Source: Lachnospiraceae bacterium (GTDB lineage Bacteria; Bacillota_A; Clostridia; Lachnospirales; Lachnospiraceae). Taken from it: a DNA stretch of 8,224 nucleotides. The stretch is taken from the NCBI GenBank assembly GCA_024699595.1, contig JAILPG010000222.1, positions 1 to 8,224 of the forward strand, written 5' to 3'. Position numbers and translations under genes: made by a program. Below, one piece after another: positions 1-6,856 of the stretch. Every line of letters starts with the position of its first letter. Position 1 is the first letter of the stretch. A model generated the notes under the pieces. The model was not told the DNA's origin. It saw only the letters and a program-made list of their open reading frames with translations, and ran no database searches.

Positions 1-855
1 TCAATGTATATAGACCTTGTTGAAGATACAACGGGAAGCCTTAACATATCCGAGATATCCGAAGAGGATGTTCAGGCGGAGCTTAAATATACAGACTGGA
101 GAAACATGATCGTAAACGTTATCGGCAAGGATGACCAGGCTTTGTTCATGGAGCGGTCCGATCCCGAATATCTCAAGAAGATGTTCAATCCGGGACGCAC
201 ATCAAGCTTTGACTGCCTGATGCAGAACCTTGAAGGCGTTTATATCTGGGTAAAGCTGATCTTTTCAAGGATCGAGACCGGTAATCCCGATGATTACAAA
301 TATGTATTCATGGTACAGAACATCCATGAGGAAGCTACCGCGATGTTTACGTCCCTTAAGAAACTCAGCGATATGGCCCTTACGGATTCCCTGACCGGTG
401 TGTTTAACAGAGGCAAGATCGAGACTTCGGCAAAGAATGCCATTAAGGAAAGGGGCGATAAGAAAGATCCCCTGTCCATGATGATCATAGACATTGATTA
501 TTTCAAGTCGGTTAATGATGAACACGGACATGCGGCCGGAGACAAAACACTTAAGCGGTTTGCCAATATCATTACCGGCCTGTTTAAAGAAGAAAAGACG
601 GATATAGGGCGCTGGGGCGGCGAGGAGTTCGTTGTGATATGCCATGACAGGAATCTTGAGGAAACAGTTGCCCTGGCCGAAAAGTTAAGGTCAACGGTAG
701 CTGATACATCCATGCCGGGCGCTAAAAGGATCACCTGCAGCATAGGTGTCACCGAAGTTAAGGAAAACGACAGATTTGAAGATGTGTTCGAACGCATGGA
801 CAAGGCCCTGTATGCGGCTAAATCAGACGGAAGAAACAGAGTGGAGGCAGGCTGA
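1..855 (+). CDS. PAS-GGDEF diguanylate cyclase, 5' truncated
   Basis: C-terminal part of a diguanylate cyclase, which makes the second messenger cyclic di-GMP from two GTP. The frame is open to the window edge, so the true start and any further sensor domains lie upstream. Numbering from the Met at base 4, residues about 1-110 resemble a PAS-like sensory fold ending in the beta-strand YVFMVQNIHEE. A short linker follows, then a GGDEF domain from about residue 120. Visible motifs are DSLTGVFNR (128-136), the metal-binding strand MIIDIDYFKSVND with HGHAAGD after it, the active-site variant GGEEF (205-209), and ITCSIGV. GGEEF is a normal catalytic variant. The product-inhibition motif RxxD expected just before the active site is not present; the stretch reads EKTD. 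The C terminus ALYAAKSDGRNRVE is canonical, so the 3' end is intact. The gene is followed directly by a terminator and looks unrelated to the sugar genes downstream. Confidence 0.93.
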   Translation, partial: SMYIDLVEDTTGSLNISEISEEDVQAELKYTDWRNMIVNVIGKDDQALFMERSDPEYLKKMFNPGRTSSFDCLMQNLEGVYIWVKLIFSRIETGNPDDYKYVFMVQNIHEEATAMFTSLKKLSDMALTDSLTGVFNRGKIETSAKNAIKERGDKKDPLSMMIIDIDYFKSVNDEHGHAAGDKTLKRFANIITGLFKEEKTDIGRWGGEEFVVICHDRNLEETVALAEKLRSTVADTSMPGAKRITCSIGVTEVKENDRFEDVFERMDKALYAAKSDGRNRVEAG

Positions 856-878
856 GCCGGCCTCCACATTTTTCTTTT
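841..878 (+). terminator. Intrinsic terminator of the GGDEF gene
   Basis: GTGGAGGC (841-848) pairs with GCCTCCAC (860-867). After one A-G mismatch, GGC (850-852) pairs with GCC (856-858). The three-base loop is TGA (853-855), the stop codon itself. ATTTTTCTTTT follows at once (868-878). A GC-rich stem plus U-tract is the classic Rho-independent signal, so transcription of the GGDEF gene should end here. Confidence 0.88.
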
Positions 879-949
879 CGACAGGTTCTTTTGTGTAAAG
901 ACTGACAGTCAGAATGTTCATGCCAGGAAGATTCTGCGGATACAGCAGA

Positions 950-977
950 TTAATAACCCGTATTTGCCGTATATAAG
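950..977 (+). promoter_or_regulatory. Candidate sigma-A promoter for the two-component genes
   Basis: TATAAG (972-977) matches the -10 consensus at five of six bases. TTAATA (950-955), 16 bases upstream, matches the -35 consensus at four of six. It is the best pair I can find between the GGDEF terminator and the kinase start, and would give a transcript starting near 984. It lies inside the 955-988 inverted repeat, so that repeat could act as an operator. This is consensus matching by eye only, and an upstream promoter is possible. Confidence 0.3.
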
Positions 978-992
978 CGATACGGGTTTTTC
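955..992 (+). repeat. Inverted repeat: operator or terminator/attenuator hairpin
   Basis: AACCCGTAT (955-963) and ATACGGGTT (980-988) are perfect 9-base inverted arms around a 16-base centre. T987-T991 follow the 3' arm, partly shared with it, as in a weak intrinsic terminator. The core CCGTAT occurs twice in the 5' half (958-963 and 968-973). Either copy can pair with ATACGG (980-985), so two alternative hairpins are possible. On DNA the same repeat covers the candidate -10 box. The sequence does not decide between operator, back-up terminator for the GGDEF gene, or attenuator for the kinase. Confidence 0.5.
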
Positions 993-1027
993 GTGACAGG
1001 GGTTTTATTTCCCGGGAAGGTACCGGT

Positions 1028-2836
1028 ATGATGAATCTGAAATTAAGGACCAAGATCCTTCTTACAAGTATCATATGTGCGGTTTCAGCCCTGGTTATAC
1101 AGGCGATTCTTTTTCAGAGAACATCTTCGCGTCTGATATATTCCCAGGCGGAACGGGAAAGCTATCAATCCCTGCAGAACATGCAGAATGAACTGGAAGC
1201 CTTTTTCAGGGGAATAGAAACCAGTATAATTTATATCTATAAGGATGCAGCCTTTTTAGAGGATCTTTCTGCCGGAAAAGATCCGGAGGAGATGAAAAAG
1301 GAATATTATTCCCGTGCGGAAGACCTCGCCACCGACAGGTTTGAGACTTCTGACGGCGTGCTGGCTTTGTATATCTATACCGCGGATCATAAGATCATAA
1401 GCACATACCGGAAATTCAGGAATCCCATACACAAATATCCCGGGGATATTTACGAAAATACAGATGAGGCAAAAGACCGGCCCGATCCGTATAATTCCGA
1501 AAGAGTACGCTCATATGTTGCGTCTGACAGAAACACGATGCTTATCTCGGGTTATCATCATACAGGGCTAAGGCGTGATATTATAAGATTTGTTGTCAAG
1601 CTACATCAGATGAATAAAAGAGATGACAGGATAGGTTATGTTGTCTGTGACGTAGACAGCAAGGTCATCCTAAGGATCATGTCAAAATATACCATCAGTT
1701 ATAATACCTATACGTGGCTGGAGGCCGGAGGGGATATTCCCATCTGTGCTATTGAAAATACCGATGAGATTGACCGGAACAGCTTTCAGGAGATATGCGC
1801 CCTGATAGAAGCAGGACAGAGTCCGGATAAGGACAATAAGCTGGGAGGAATTGTTCTGTTCAGCGTTCCGCAGGAGAAATACGATCTTACCGCCTATTCC
1901 CTGGCACCACAGAGCATTCTCAGGGAAAACCAAAGGCTTTTAAGCAGGAACCTGGTCTTTATCGCGATCATTATGGCGATCCTTCTCACACTTCTGTTTC
2001 TCTATGTTACAAAATCCCTCACAAGGCCGCTTGAGCAGCTTTCGGAAACGGCAGCCAGGATCGGGCAGGGAGAAACAGAGCTAAGGATTTCCTATAGAAG
2101 TGAAGATGAGATCGGGAAGCTTGGCGAAGAATTTAATCATATGCTGGACGAGCTTCAGGAGCTTATCAGAAAACAGTATGAATATGAGCTTTTGAAGAAT
2201 CAGGCGGAATACAGATCTCTTCAGGCACAGATCAATCCTCATTTTCTGTACAACACCCTGGATACCATGAGCAGTATCGCAAGCATACAGAACTGCGACA
2301 TTGTGAGCAGACTTTGTGACTGCCTGTCCTATCTTTTCAGGTACAGTCTTGATACCGGGCATCCTTATGCTACCGTGGCCATGGAGATCAATCATCTCAA
2401 GAACTATATTTTTATTATGAATGTAAGGATGAGGGATGAGATATCATATAATTTTGATATCGAGGATGCAGTGTTAAAGGACGTTATTCCCAGGATAACG
2501 ATCCAGCCTCTTGTGGAAAACGCCGTAAACCATGGCCTTAAAAACAAACATGGTGAGAAGTGGATAAAAATAAGCGCAAATGCAGTGGACGGACATCTCT
2601 GTATTATCGTCGAAGATAATGGGGTCGGGATGGATACGGAGGCCATTAACAGAAGACTTTCGGAGAATGATAAGGGACTGACGGATTCCGGAAAGTCTAT
2701 CGGCATATACAATATCAATGCCAGACTGAAAATGGTTTATGGTGATGAATATGGCTTAAGGCTTGAAAGCAAGCTTGGAGAGGGCACAAAAGCAAGGATA
2801 GAGATACCGGAGAGATTGCTGGATGAGATATTATGA
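1028..2836 (+). CDS. YesM-type sensor histidine kinase
   Basis: Membrane sensor kinase of the LytS/YesM group (HisKA_7TM-free, His_kinase/HATPase_c type), 602 residues, the usual size. Transmembrane helix 1 is about residues 10-29. A large extracellular sensor region (about 30-305, probably Cache-like) follows, then helix 2 (about 308-328), a HAMP linker (about 330-383, with SLTRPLEQLS and DEIGKLGEEFNHM), and a short coiled segment. The phospho-acceptor is His405 in QINPHFLYNTLD. The ATP-binding domain has the N-box PLVENAVNHG (Asn498), the G1 box DNGVGM (530-535) and G2 around GKSIGIYNIN (555-563). All key residues are present, so it should be active. The start has GGGAAGG (1014-1020) seven bases upstream; a second ATG follows at once (1031). 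Its 3' end overlaps the response regulator. The ligand is not readable from sequence; the neighbours suggest an alpha-galactoside or its loaded binding protein. Confidence 0.95.
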   Translation: MMNLKLRTKILLTSIICAVSALVIQAILFQRTSSRLIYSQAERESYQSLQNMQNELEAFFRGIETSIIYIYKDAAFLEDLSAGKDPEEMKKEYYSRAEDLATDRFETSDGVLALYIYTADHKIISTYRKFRNPIHKYPGDIYENTDEAKDRPDPYNSERVRSYVASDRNTMLISGYHHTGLRRDIIRFVVKLHQMNKRDDRIGYVVCDVDSKVILRIMSKYTISYNTYTWLEAGGDIPICAIENTDEIDRNSFQEICALIEAGQSPDKDNKLGGIVLFSVPQEKYDLTAYSLAPQSILRENQRLLSRNLVFIAIIMAILLTLLFLYVTKSLTRPLEQLSETAARIGQGETELRISYRSEDEIGKLGEEFNHMLDELQELIRKQYEYELLKNQAEYRSLQAQINPHFLYNTLDTMSSIASIQNCDIVSRLCDCLSYLFRYSLDTGHPYATVAMEINHLKNYIFIMNVRMRDEISYNFDIEDAVLKDVIPRITIQPLVENAVNHGLKNKHGEKWIKISANAVDGHLCIIVEDNGVGMDTEAINRRLSENDKGLTDSGKSIGIYNINARLKMVYGDEYGLRLESKLGEGTKARIEIPERLLDEIL

Positions 2837-4421
2837 CCTTTTAATAGCTGATGATGAATACTGGATCAGAGAAAAACTGAGGACTGTTCTTCCCTGGGAG
2901 AATTATAATATCCGCTTTATGAAGCCTGCGGAAAACGGAGAGGAGGTATTGAAGCGGCTTGAGACCGAGAACTGTGATATTCTTATAACAGATATAAACA
3001 TGCCCTTTGTAAACGGGACAGAGCTTATTAAAAAGGTAAACGCAGCATATCCGGATATCGTGATATTTGCCCTGAGCGGATATGATGATTTTATATACGT
3101 TAAGGAGGCTCTTACATTAGGCGCGGTTGATTATCTTTTAAAGCCTGTCAATAAGATAGACCTGATACCTGTTGTTTCCAGGGCGCTGGAGATCATAGCA
3201 AGGCGAGAAAATGAAAAAGAACAGGCACTTAAGACTTCTTCTTTTATCAGCGATATGGAGCTTAGCTCTTTGGTTGAGAAGGAGCCCGCCAGCTTTAATA
3301 TAAAGGGCGGATTAGGCACGTTAGAGGAAACTTCCGGCTACAGTCTTATCCTGATCAAGCTGCATGATATGGCCGGGTTTGCAGCAAAAAACCGATATAA
3401 TATAAATGCCCTCTCATATACCATAAAGTCAGAGATCAGGAAACTGTTAACCGAGAAGGATGCGATAGTTTTTAATTATATCTATCGTAAAAACGAGTTT
3501 ATTGTTCTGAGCCGTACGGAACGTGAAAAACTGTCGCCCGTTCTCGCAGAAGTGGAGAAGGCGCTGTCGGAGAAGGTGCAGAGCCCGGTAACGATAGCTG
3601 TAAGCATCAGGGGCTATAATATGGATACCCTGCACGAAGCCTATCTCGAGAGTGTTTCCGCACTTATGACCAGAGAGTATACACGGGATAATAAGATCAT
3701 ATATTATGCGGATATCAGTGAGCAGATCAATAAAGAGGTTGGAAGACGGAATGATGCTTCGGTCATTCAGGGGATAAGATCCCTTTATCAGTCGGAAAAT
3801 GAGACAGCGCTCCGGCTGTTTATCAGAAATGAATTAAGGCTTTCAGGGGATCAGCAGGACAGCTCAAAGAGCTTTAAGTATCTTGAGATAAAACAGGCCG
3901 TAAAGAAGGTATGCCAGGCGCTGATAGAATGCTCCCTTGGCAGATTAAGCCCAAAAGAGTCCGGGGAGCTGGAGACTGAGACTGAGCGGATCGACAAGGA
4001 ACTGGAGCATCTGGATGTAAACCGGGTATCCGCGGCTATGGACAGCTTTGTCGCAATGTCCTTTCCCGCTCAGCGCAGTGATGAGAGCGGAAGCATGAAG
4101 GAAATTGTGAGGAAGATGAAGGAATATATAGAGGCCAACTACTTTGAAGAACTGTCACTGAATTCGCTGGCGGAGCAGTTTAACGTGGAAAACTCTTATT
4201 TATCAAGGTGCTTCAAGCAGGAAGCCGGAATGAATCTGACGCAGTATATTACAGGCCTTCGCATGAAAAACGCAGAAAGGTATATGGAGGAAGGTGCGGC
4301 AAGCCTGACGGAGATCGCCTTTATGGTCGGTTACGATGATTACGGTTATTTTAACCGTGTATTTAAGAAATACTTTGGGATCAGCCCCAGCGAATACAGA
4401 ATGTCAAAAAAGTCTAACTGA
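2823..4421 (+). CDS. YesN-type response regulator, AraC output domain
   Basis: Cytoplasmic DNA-binding response regulator of 532 residues, normal for the YesN family. The receiver domain spans about residues 3-120, with acidic residues Asp10/Asp11, the phosphorylation site Asp57 in ITDINMP, the switch residue Ser85 (ALSGYDD) and Lys107 (LLKPV). A long central region (about 130-420) has no motif I can name. The AraC/XylS helix-turn-helix domain occupies about 426-529: SLNSLAEQFNVENSYLSRCF is the first helix-turn-helix, and the family signature ends with YDDYGYFNRVFKKYFGISPSEYR. The ATG lies inside the kinase gene (14-base overlap), with GGAG (2809-2812) ten bases before it, implying translational coupling and a matched pair. 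Its likely target is the promoter of the transporter operon that starts just downstream; that is inferred from position and from known YesMN/CUT1 arrangements. Confidence 0.95.
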   Translation: MRYYDLLIADDEYWIREKLRTVLPWENYNIRFMKPAENGEEVLKRLETENCDILITDINMPFVNGTELIKKVNAAYPDIVIFALSGYDDFIYVKEALTLGAVDYLLKPVNKIDLIPVVSRALEIIARRENEKEQALKTSSFISDMELSSLVEKEPASFNIKGGLGTLEETSGYSLILIKLHDMAGFAAKNRYNINALSYTIKSEIRKLLTEKDAIVFNYIYRKNEFIVLSRTEREKLSPVLAEVEKALSEKVQSPVTIAVSIRGYNMDTLHEAYLESVSALMTREYTRDNKIIYYADISEQINKEVGRRNDASVIQGIRSLYQSENETALRLFIRNELRLSGDQQDSSKSFKYLEIKQAVKKVCQALIECSLGRLSPKESGELETETERIDKELEHLDVNRVSAAMDSFVAMSFPAQRSDESGSMKEIVRKMKEYIEANYFEELSLNSLAEQFNVENSYLSRCFKQEAGMNLTQYITGLRMKNAERYMEEGAASLTEIAFMVGYDDYGYFNRVFKKYFGISPSEYRMSKKSN

Positions 4422-4481
4422 TTTTTTCAATTTTGTCCTAACAGATGGTTTTTTAAAGTAGTAAGGTTATTCTGCAAGGTG

Positions 4482-4501
4482 AGCTGCCTTACGGGGCAGC
4501 T
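4482..4501 (+). promoter_or_regulatory. Leader hairpin with UACG tetraloop
   Basis: AGCTGCC (4482-4488) pairs perfectly with GGCAGCT (4495-4501). A T-G pair inside (4489/4494) leaves the tetraloop TACG, a UNCG-type loop of high stability in RNA. No T-run follows, so it is not a terminator. It sits 31 bases before the binding-protein start and leaves the ribosome binding site free. That suggests 5' mRNA protection or a DNA-level operator; the role is unproven. Confidence 0.5.
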
Positions 4502-4519
4502 ACGGGTATATGTGATGAC

Positions 4520-4525
4520 AGGAGG
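4520..4525 (+). promoter_or_regulatory. Ribosome binding site fixing the binding-protein start
   Basis: AGGAGG lies seven bases before ATG 4533. A longer reading from GTG 4479 has no comparable site and would place 18 residues, partly encoded by the leader hairpin, ahead of a canonical lipoprotein signal peptide. Confidence 0.85.
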
Positions 4526-4532
4526 AAAAAGG

Positions 4533-5834
4533 ATGAAAAAGAGAATACTCAGTTTGTTTTTGGGAGCGGTTATGACAGGTTCATTACTGGCAGGCTGTGT
4601 GGTACCTGCAGGTACGGCGGCTCCGGCAGATAACGGCGGGGCGGAAGCGGGACCGGATGAAAAGGTTACCCTGACAGTACTTGCGGGGCAGTCGACAACA
4701 GATGCGGGAATCGAAGATATGATCGATGAGGCCCTTGCCAGGAAATATCCCAATATTACGCTGGAGTGGGAATGTGTAGGATGGGACGGTGAATTTCATC
4801 CGAAGATGCAGCAGTATCTCCAGACAGGAGTGCCGGACATTATCATCGGAAAGGGACAGGATGTGGCTACTTATTCAAGCCTCGGAATTCTCAGGGAGAT
4901 CGGCAGCGAATATACGGATAAGGTTCTTGACGCGGCTAACAAGAACGTAACTTTTGACGGCAAGATCTATGGCCTGGTATATAACGCACTGTATCAGGGC
5001 GTATATTACAACCGGGCAATGTTTGAGGAAAACGGCTGGGATATTCCAAAGACCCAGGATGAGCTTCAGGCAATAATCGATGACTGTAACGCAAAGGGGA
5101 TCACGCCTTTTGCTTCACACATGGTTGATACCTGGTCGATCGGGAACGTGACAATGCAGTTTATGATGAATGATGTATTTAACAAAAATCCTGCATGGGG
5201 GGACGATTTCAGAGCCGGCAAGGTTTCCTTCTCAGAGGATGAGGATGCACAGACCTGCTACGAGTATAATAAACTTATTTATGATAACACCTTCCCTGAG
5301 ACCTTCTCTCTTGAGCAGACTGACTGTGATGCCAAGATGGTGCTTGGAGAGGCGGCCATGAAGGTTTCCGGGTCATGGTCTATCCAGAACTTCTTAGATA
5401 TTGATGAGAGCTTTGATTTCGGCGTATTCCCTTTCCCGAACCAGACAGGCGATTCAAAACTTATCTTTGAGCCGAACATTGCGATCATGGCAAGTGCGGA
5501 ATGTGCTCATCCCGAAGCGATCGACTGTGTGCTGGACGTTCTGACCAGTGATCAGGAGCTGGCGGTTGAGATCTATGATTATACGAAGACAGCTTCCATG
5601 CTTAAGGGCGTTTCTCCTACCTATCCTAATCCGAGTCAGCAGGATATAGACAAGTATGCCGCAGACGGTATGGTAGTTGACGTAAACCTGGGAAACAACC
5701 AGCTTGTATGGGGAGGCTTCCAGGATGAGAATGCTTCTGATATCGCAGCCTGGCTTCAGGGCGACGAGAGCTTTGAAGACTGTTTAAAGGCTTCTGACGC
5801 AAGAGTTGATGCGAGTGCGAGCGCAGCGGAATAA
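4533..5834 (+). CDS. CUT1 sugar ABC transporter substrate-binding lipoprotein
   Basis: Extracellular solute-binding protein (family 1, sugar type) that captures an oligosaccharide and delivers it to the membrane permeases; 433 residues, typical for the family. It starts with a lipoprotein signal peptide: MKKR, a hydrophobic stretch and the lipobox LAGC with Cys22 as the lipid anchor, then a flexible Ala/Gly/Pro-rich linker to about residue 45. The mature domain begins VTLTVLAGQ and includes PDIIIGKGQDVATYSSLG, YGLVYNALYQGVYYNRAMFEENGW and GEAAMKVSGSWSIQNF, patterns characteristic of sugar-binding proteins of CUT1 systems. Only one Cys is used for anchoring; others are scattered in the body. 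Specificity cannot be read directly. The alpha-galactosidase downstream suggests raffinose-family sugars or melibiose. It is followed by a stable hairpin before the permease genes, which probably keeps its transcript more abundant than theirs. Confidence 0.95.
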   Translation: MKKRILSLFLGAVMTGSLLAGCVVPAGTAAPADNGGAEAGPDEKVTLTVLAGQSTTDAGIEDMIDEALARKYPNITLEWECVGWDGEFHPKMQQYLQTGVPDIIIGKGQDVATYSSLGILREIGSEYTDKVLDAANKNVTFDGKIYGLVYNALYQGVYYNRAMFEENGWDIPKTQDELQAIIDDCNAKGITPFASHMVDTWSIGNVTMQFMMNDVFNKNPAWGDDFRAGKVSFSEDEDAQTCYEYNKLIYDNTFPETFSLEQTDCDAKMVLGEAAMKVSGSWSIQNFLDIDESFDFGVFPFPNQTGDSKLIFEPNIAIMASAECAHPEAIDCVLDVLTSDQELAVEIYDYTKTASMLKGVSPTYPNPSQQDIDKYAADGMVVDVNLGNNQLVWGGFQDENASDIAAWLQGDESFEDCLKASDARVDASASAAE

Positions 5835-5854
5835 TCGTACAGACAGTTCAGATC

Positions 5855-5886
5855 AGGGAGCCGCCATTTTCGGCGGCTCTCTTTCT
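5855..5886 (+). terminator. Intercistronic GC-rich hairpin (partial terminator)
   Basis: GAGCCGCC (5858-5865) pairs with GGCGGCTC (5872-5879) around the loop ATTTTC. A G-T pair (5857/5880) and two more pairs extend the stem to eleven. The following tract CTCTTTCT is pyrimidine-rich but not a clean U-run, so termination is probably partial. Between a binding-protein gene and its permeases this is the usual arrangement for higher expression of the binding protein (compare malE-malF in E. coli). Confidence 0.72.
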
Positions 5887-5896
5887 ATCAGGGAAA

Positions 5897-5934
5897 TGAT
5901 GGTAAATGTCTGATCAGTATGTCATTTACCGTTA
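5897..5934 (+). repeat. Second intercistronic inverted repeat
   Basis: GGTAAATG (5901-5908) and CATTTACC (5923-5930) are perfect 8-base arms. Four more outer pairs (two of them G-T) extend the stem to twelve, 5897-5900 with 5931-5934. The 14-base loop contains the palindrome CTGATCAG (5910-5917). No U-tract follows. It ends 34 bases before the permease start and does not cover the AAGGAG site. It may be an mRNA stability element or a protein-binding site. Confidence 0.5.
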
Positions 5935-5955
5935 CTATGAAAGAGGACGATTTAT

Positions 5956-5961
5956 AAGGAG
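5956..5961 (+). promoter_or_regulatory. Ribosome binding site fixing the first permease start
   Basis: AAGGAG lies seven bases before ATG 5969. The in-frame ATG 5906 sits in the stem of the preceding inverted repeat and has only a distant GGG upstream; starting there would add 21 residues unlike the family. Confidence 0.82.
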
Positions 5962-5968
5962 ACCACAG

Positions 5969-6856
5969 ATGAACAAGAATAAAAGCACTATGGATAAAAG
6001 GCTGGAAAAACAATACTTTATCATGGTTGCTCCGGGCTTTGTGATTTTTACCATAGGCCTGATCATTCCGACGTTTCTGGCCTTTCGATATTCTCTCACG
6101 AGCTGGGACGGACTCACGGTACAAAAGCCGTTTGCCGGGCTTAATAATTATGTGGATTTACTGCATGACACTAACTTCATTCAGGCATGGATCTTTACCT
6201 TTAAGTTTACGATAGGAAATACCGTAATACAGAATATTTTCGCACTGCTGTTTGCCGTGGCGCTTGATTCCGGATTAAGGCTGCAGAAGCTTTACCGGAC
6301 GGTATTCTTTATTCCCTGTCTGATAAGCTCGGTGATCGTCGGATTTATCTGGCTGAAAATGTTCTCCAATGTTCTTCCGGAGTTTAATGATTTTTTCGGG
6401 ACAAATATCAATTTTCTGCTGTTCGGAAGCAGTTCAACCGTGTTAAGCGGCCTGCTGATCGCCAATAACTGGCAGTGGATCGGATACTGGATGCTTATTT
6501 ACCTTGCGGGTCTTCAGTCGATACCGACGGATTTATATGAGGCTGCAAAGGTCGACGGAGCGGGACCCGTAAACAGATTTTTTCACGTTACGATCCCCAT
6601 GCTTGCACCGTCCATTACGATCTGCGTGGTGGGAATTACCACAGGTTCTCTTAAGGTTTATGATCTGCTTGTTTCTTCAACGGGAGGAGGACCGGGAAGA
6701 GCGTCAACATCCGTTATACTTCATACCTATAACACAGCGATAAGCGGAAGACAGTACGGGTATGGCTCCGCAATGTCAGTCTCTTTGGTTATAGTATTGC
6801 TCCTGGTTGCTCTTTTGCAGGTTAAAACACTCAGGTCAAAGGAGGTACAGCAGTGA
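5969..6856 (+). CDS. CUT1 sugar ABC transporter permease, MalF/MsmF/UgpA type
   Basis: Inner-membrane channel subunit of the sugar importer, 295 residues, the usual size for the short MalF-like permeases of Firmicutes. Six membrane segments are visible at about residues 16-41, 73-100, 108-130, 153-182, 211-235 and 267-286. The cytoplasmic EAA loop that docks the ATPase is EAAKVDGAGPVNRFFHVTIP, starting at Glu191 and well conserved. GGGPGRASTSVILHTYNTAI and RQYGYGSAMSVSL near the end are typical of this subfamily. It forms a heterodimer with the permease encoded next. Its stop codon overlaps the next start, so the two are translationally coupled. Expression is probably lower than that of the binding protein because of the hairpins just upstream. 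Confidence 0.95.
   Translation: MNKNKSTMDKRLEKQYFIMVAPGFVIFTIGLIIPTFLAFRYSLTSWDGLTVQKPFAGLNNYVDLLHDTNFIQAWIFTFKFTIGNTVIQNIFALLFAVALDSGLRLQKLYRTVFFIPCLISSVIVGFIWLKMFSNVLPEFNDFFGTNINFLLFGSSSTVLSGLLIANNWQWIGYWMLIYLAGLQSIPTDLYEAAKVDGAGPVNRFFHVTIPMLAPSITICVVGITTGSLKVYDLLVSSTGGGPGRASTSVILHTYNTAISGRQYGYGSAMSVSLVIVLLLVALLQVKTLRSKEVQQ
6838..6845 (+). promoter_or_regulatory. Ribosome binding site for the second permease, inside the first
   Basis: AAAGGAGG lies in the last codons of the first permease gene. It serves either GTG 6853 (seven bases away) or ATG 6856 (ten bases away), which are adjacent codons in one frame. ATG is preferred, giving a TGATG stop-start overlap. Confidence 0.75.

Larger units (their letters stand above)
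4422..4532 (+). promoter_or_regulatory. Leader and probable regulated promoter of the transporter operon
   Basis: This is the only gap between the regulator and the binding-protein gene, so the activator's target is likely here. An AT-rich first half has two TTTTTT tracts (4422-4427, 4449-4454). TATTCT (4468-4473) is a weak -10 candidate without a recognisable -35, as is common for AraC-activated promoters. An imperfect direct repeat, GTAAGGT (4461-4467) and GCAAGGT (4474-4480), lies 13 bases apart. The run AAAAAA at 4406-4411 with TTTTTT at 4422-4427 could form only a weak AT stem over the regulator's stop codon, so no strong terminator separates the genes. The operon could therefore also receive read-through. 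Confidence 0.35.

Noticed and set aside
900..912. Overlapping small palindromes GACTG-A-CAGTC and CTGAC-A-GTCAG
   Set aside because: Five-base arms are short enough to arise by chance and do not sit on a recognisable promoter; not listed as an operator.
2404..2718. Reverse-strand open frame opposite the kinase ATP-binding domain, and similar reverse frames elsewhere
   Set aside because: Each lies wholly or mostly over a clearly coding + strand gene, shows no domain pattern and no convincing start context; they are shadows.
4406..4427. Terminator after the response regulator (AAAAAA ... TTTTTT)
   Set aside because: The stem is almost all A-T with a bulge and has no GC core, so it is unlikely to stop transcription.
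4479..4532. Longer binding-protein start at GTG 4479
   Set aside because: It would put 18 residues before a perfect lipoprotein signal peptide and has no good ribosome binding site, whereas ATG 4533 has AGGAGG at ideal spacing.
5170..5361. 63-residue + strand frame inside the binding-protein gene
   Set aside because: Out-of-frame shadow of a well-conserved gene, with low-information composition and no family resemblance.
5906..5968. Longer first-permease start at ATG 5906
   Set aside because: The added 21 residues are encoded by an inverted repeat, lack a close ribosome binding site and do not resemble the family N terminus; ATG 5969 has AAGGAG.
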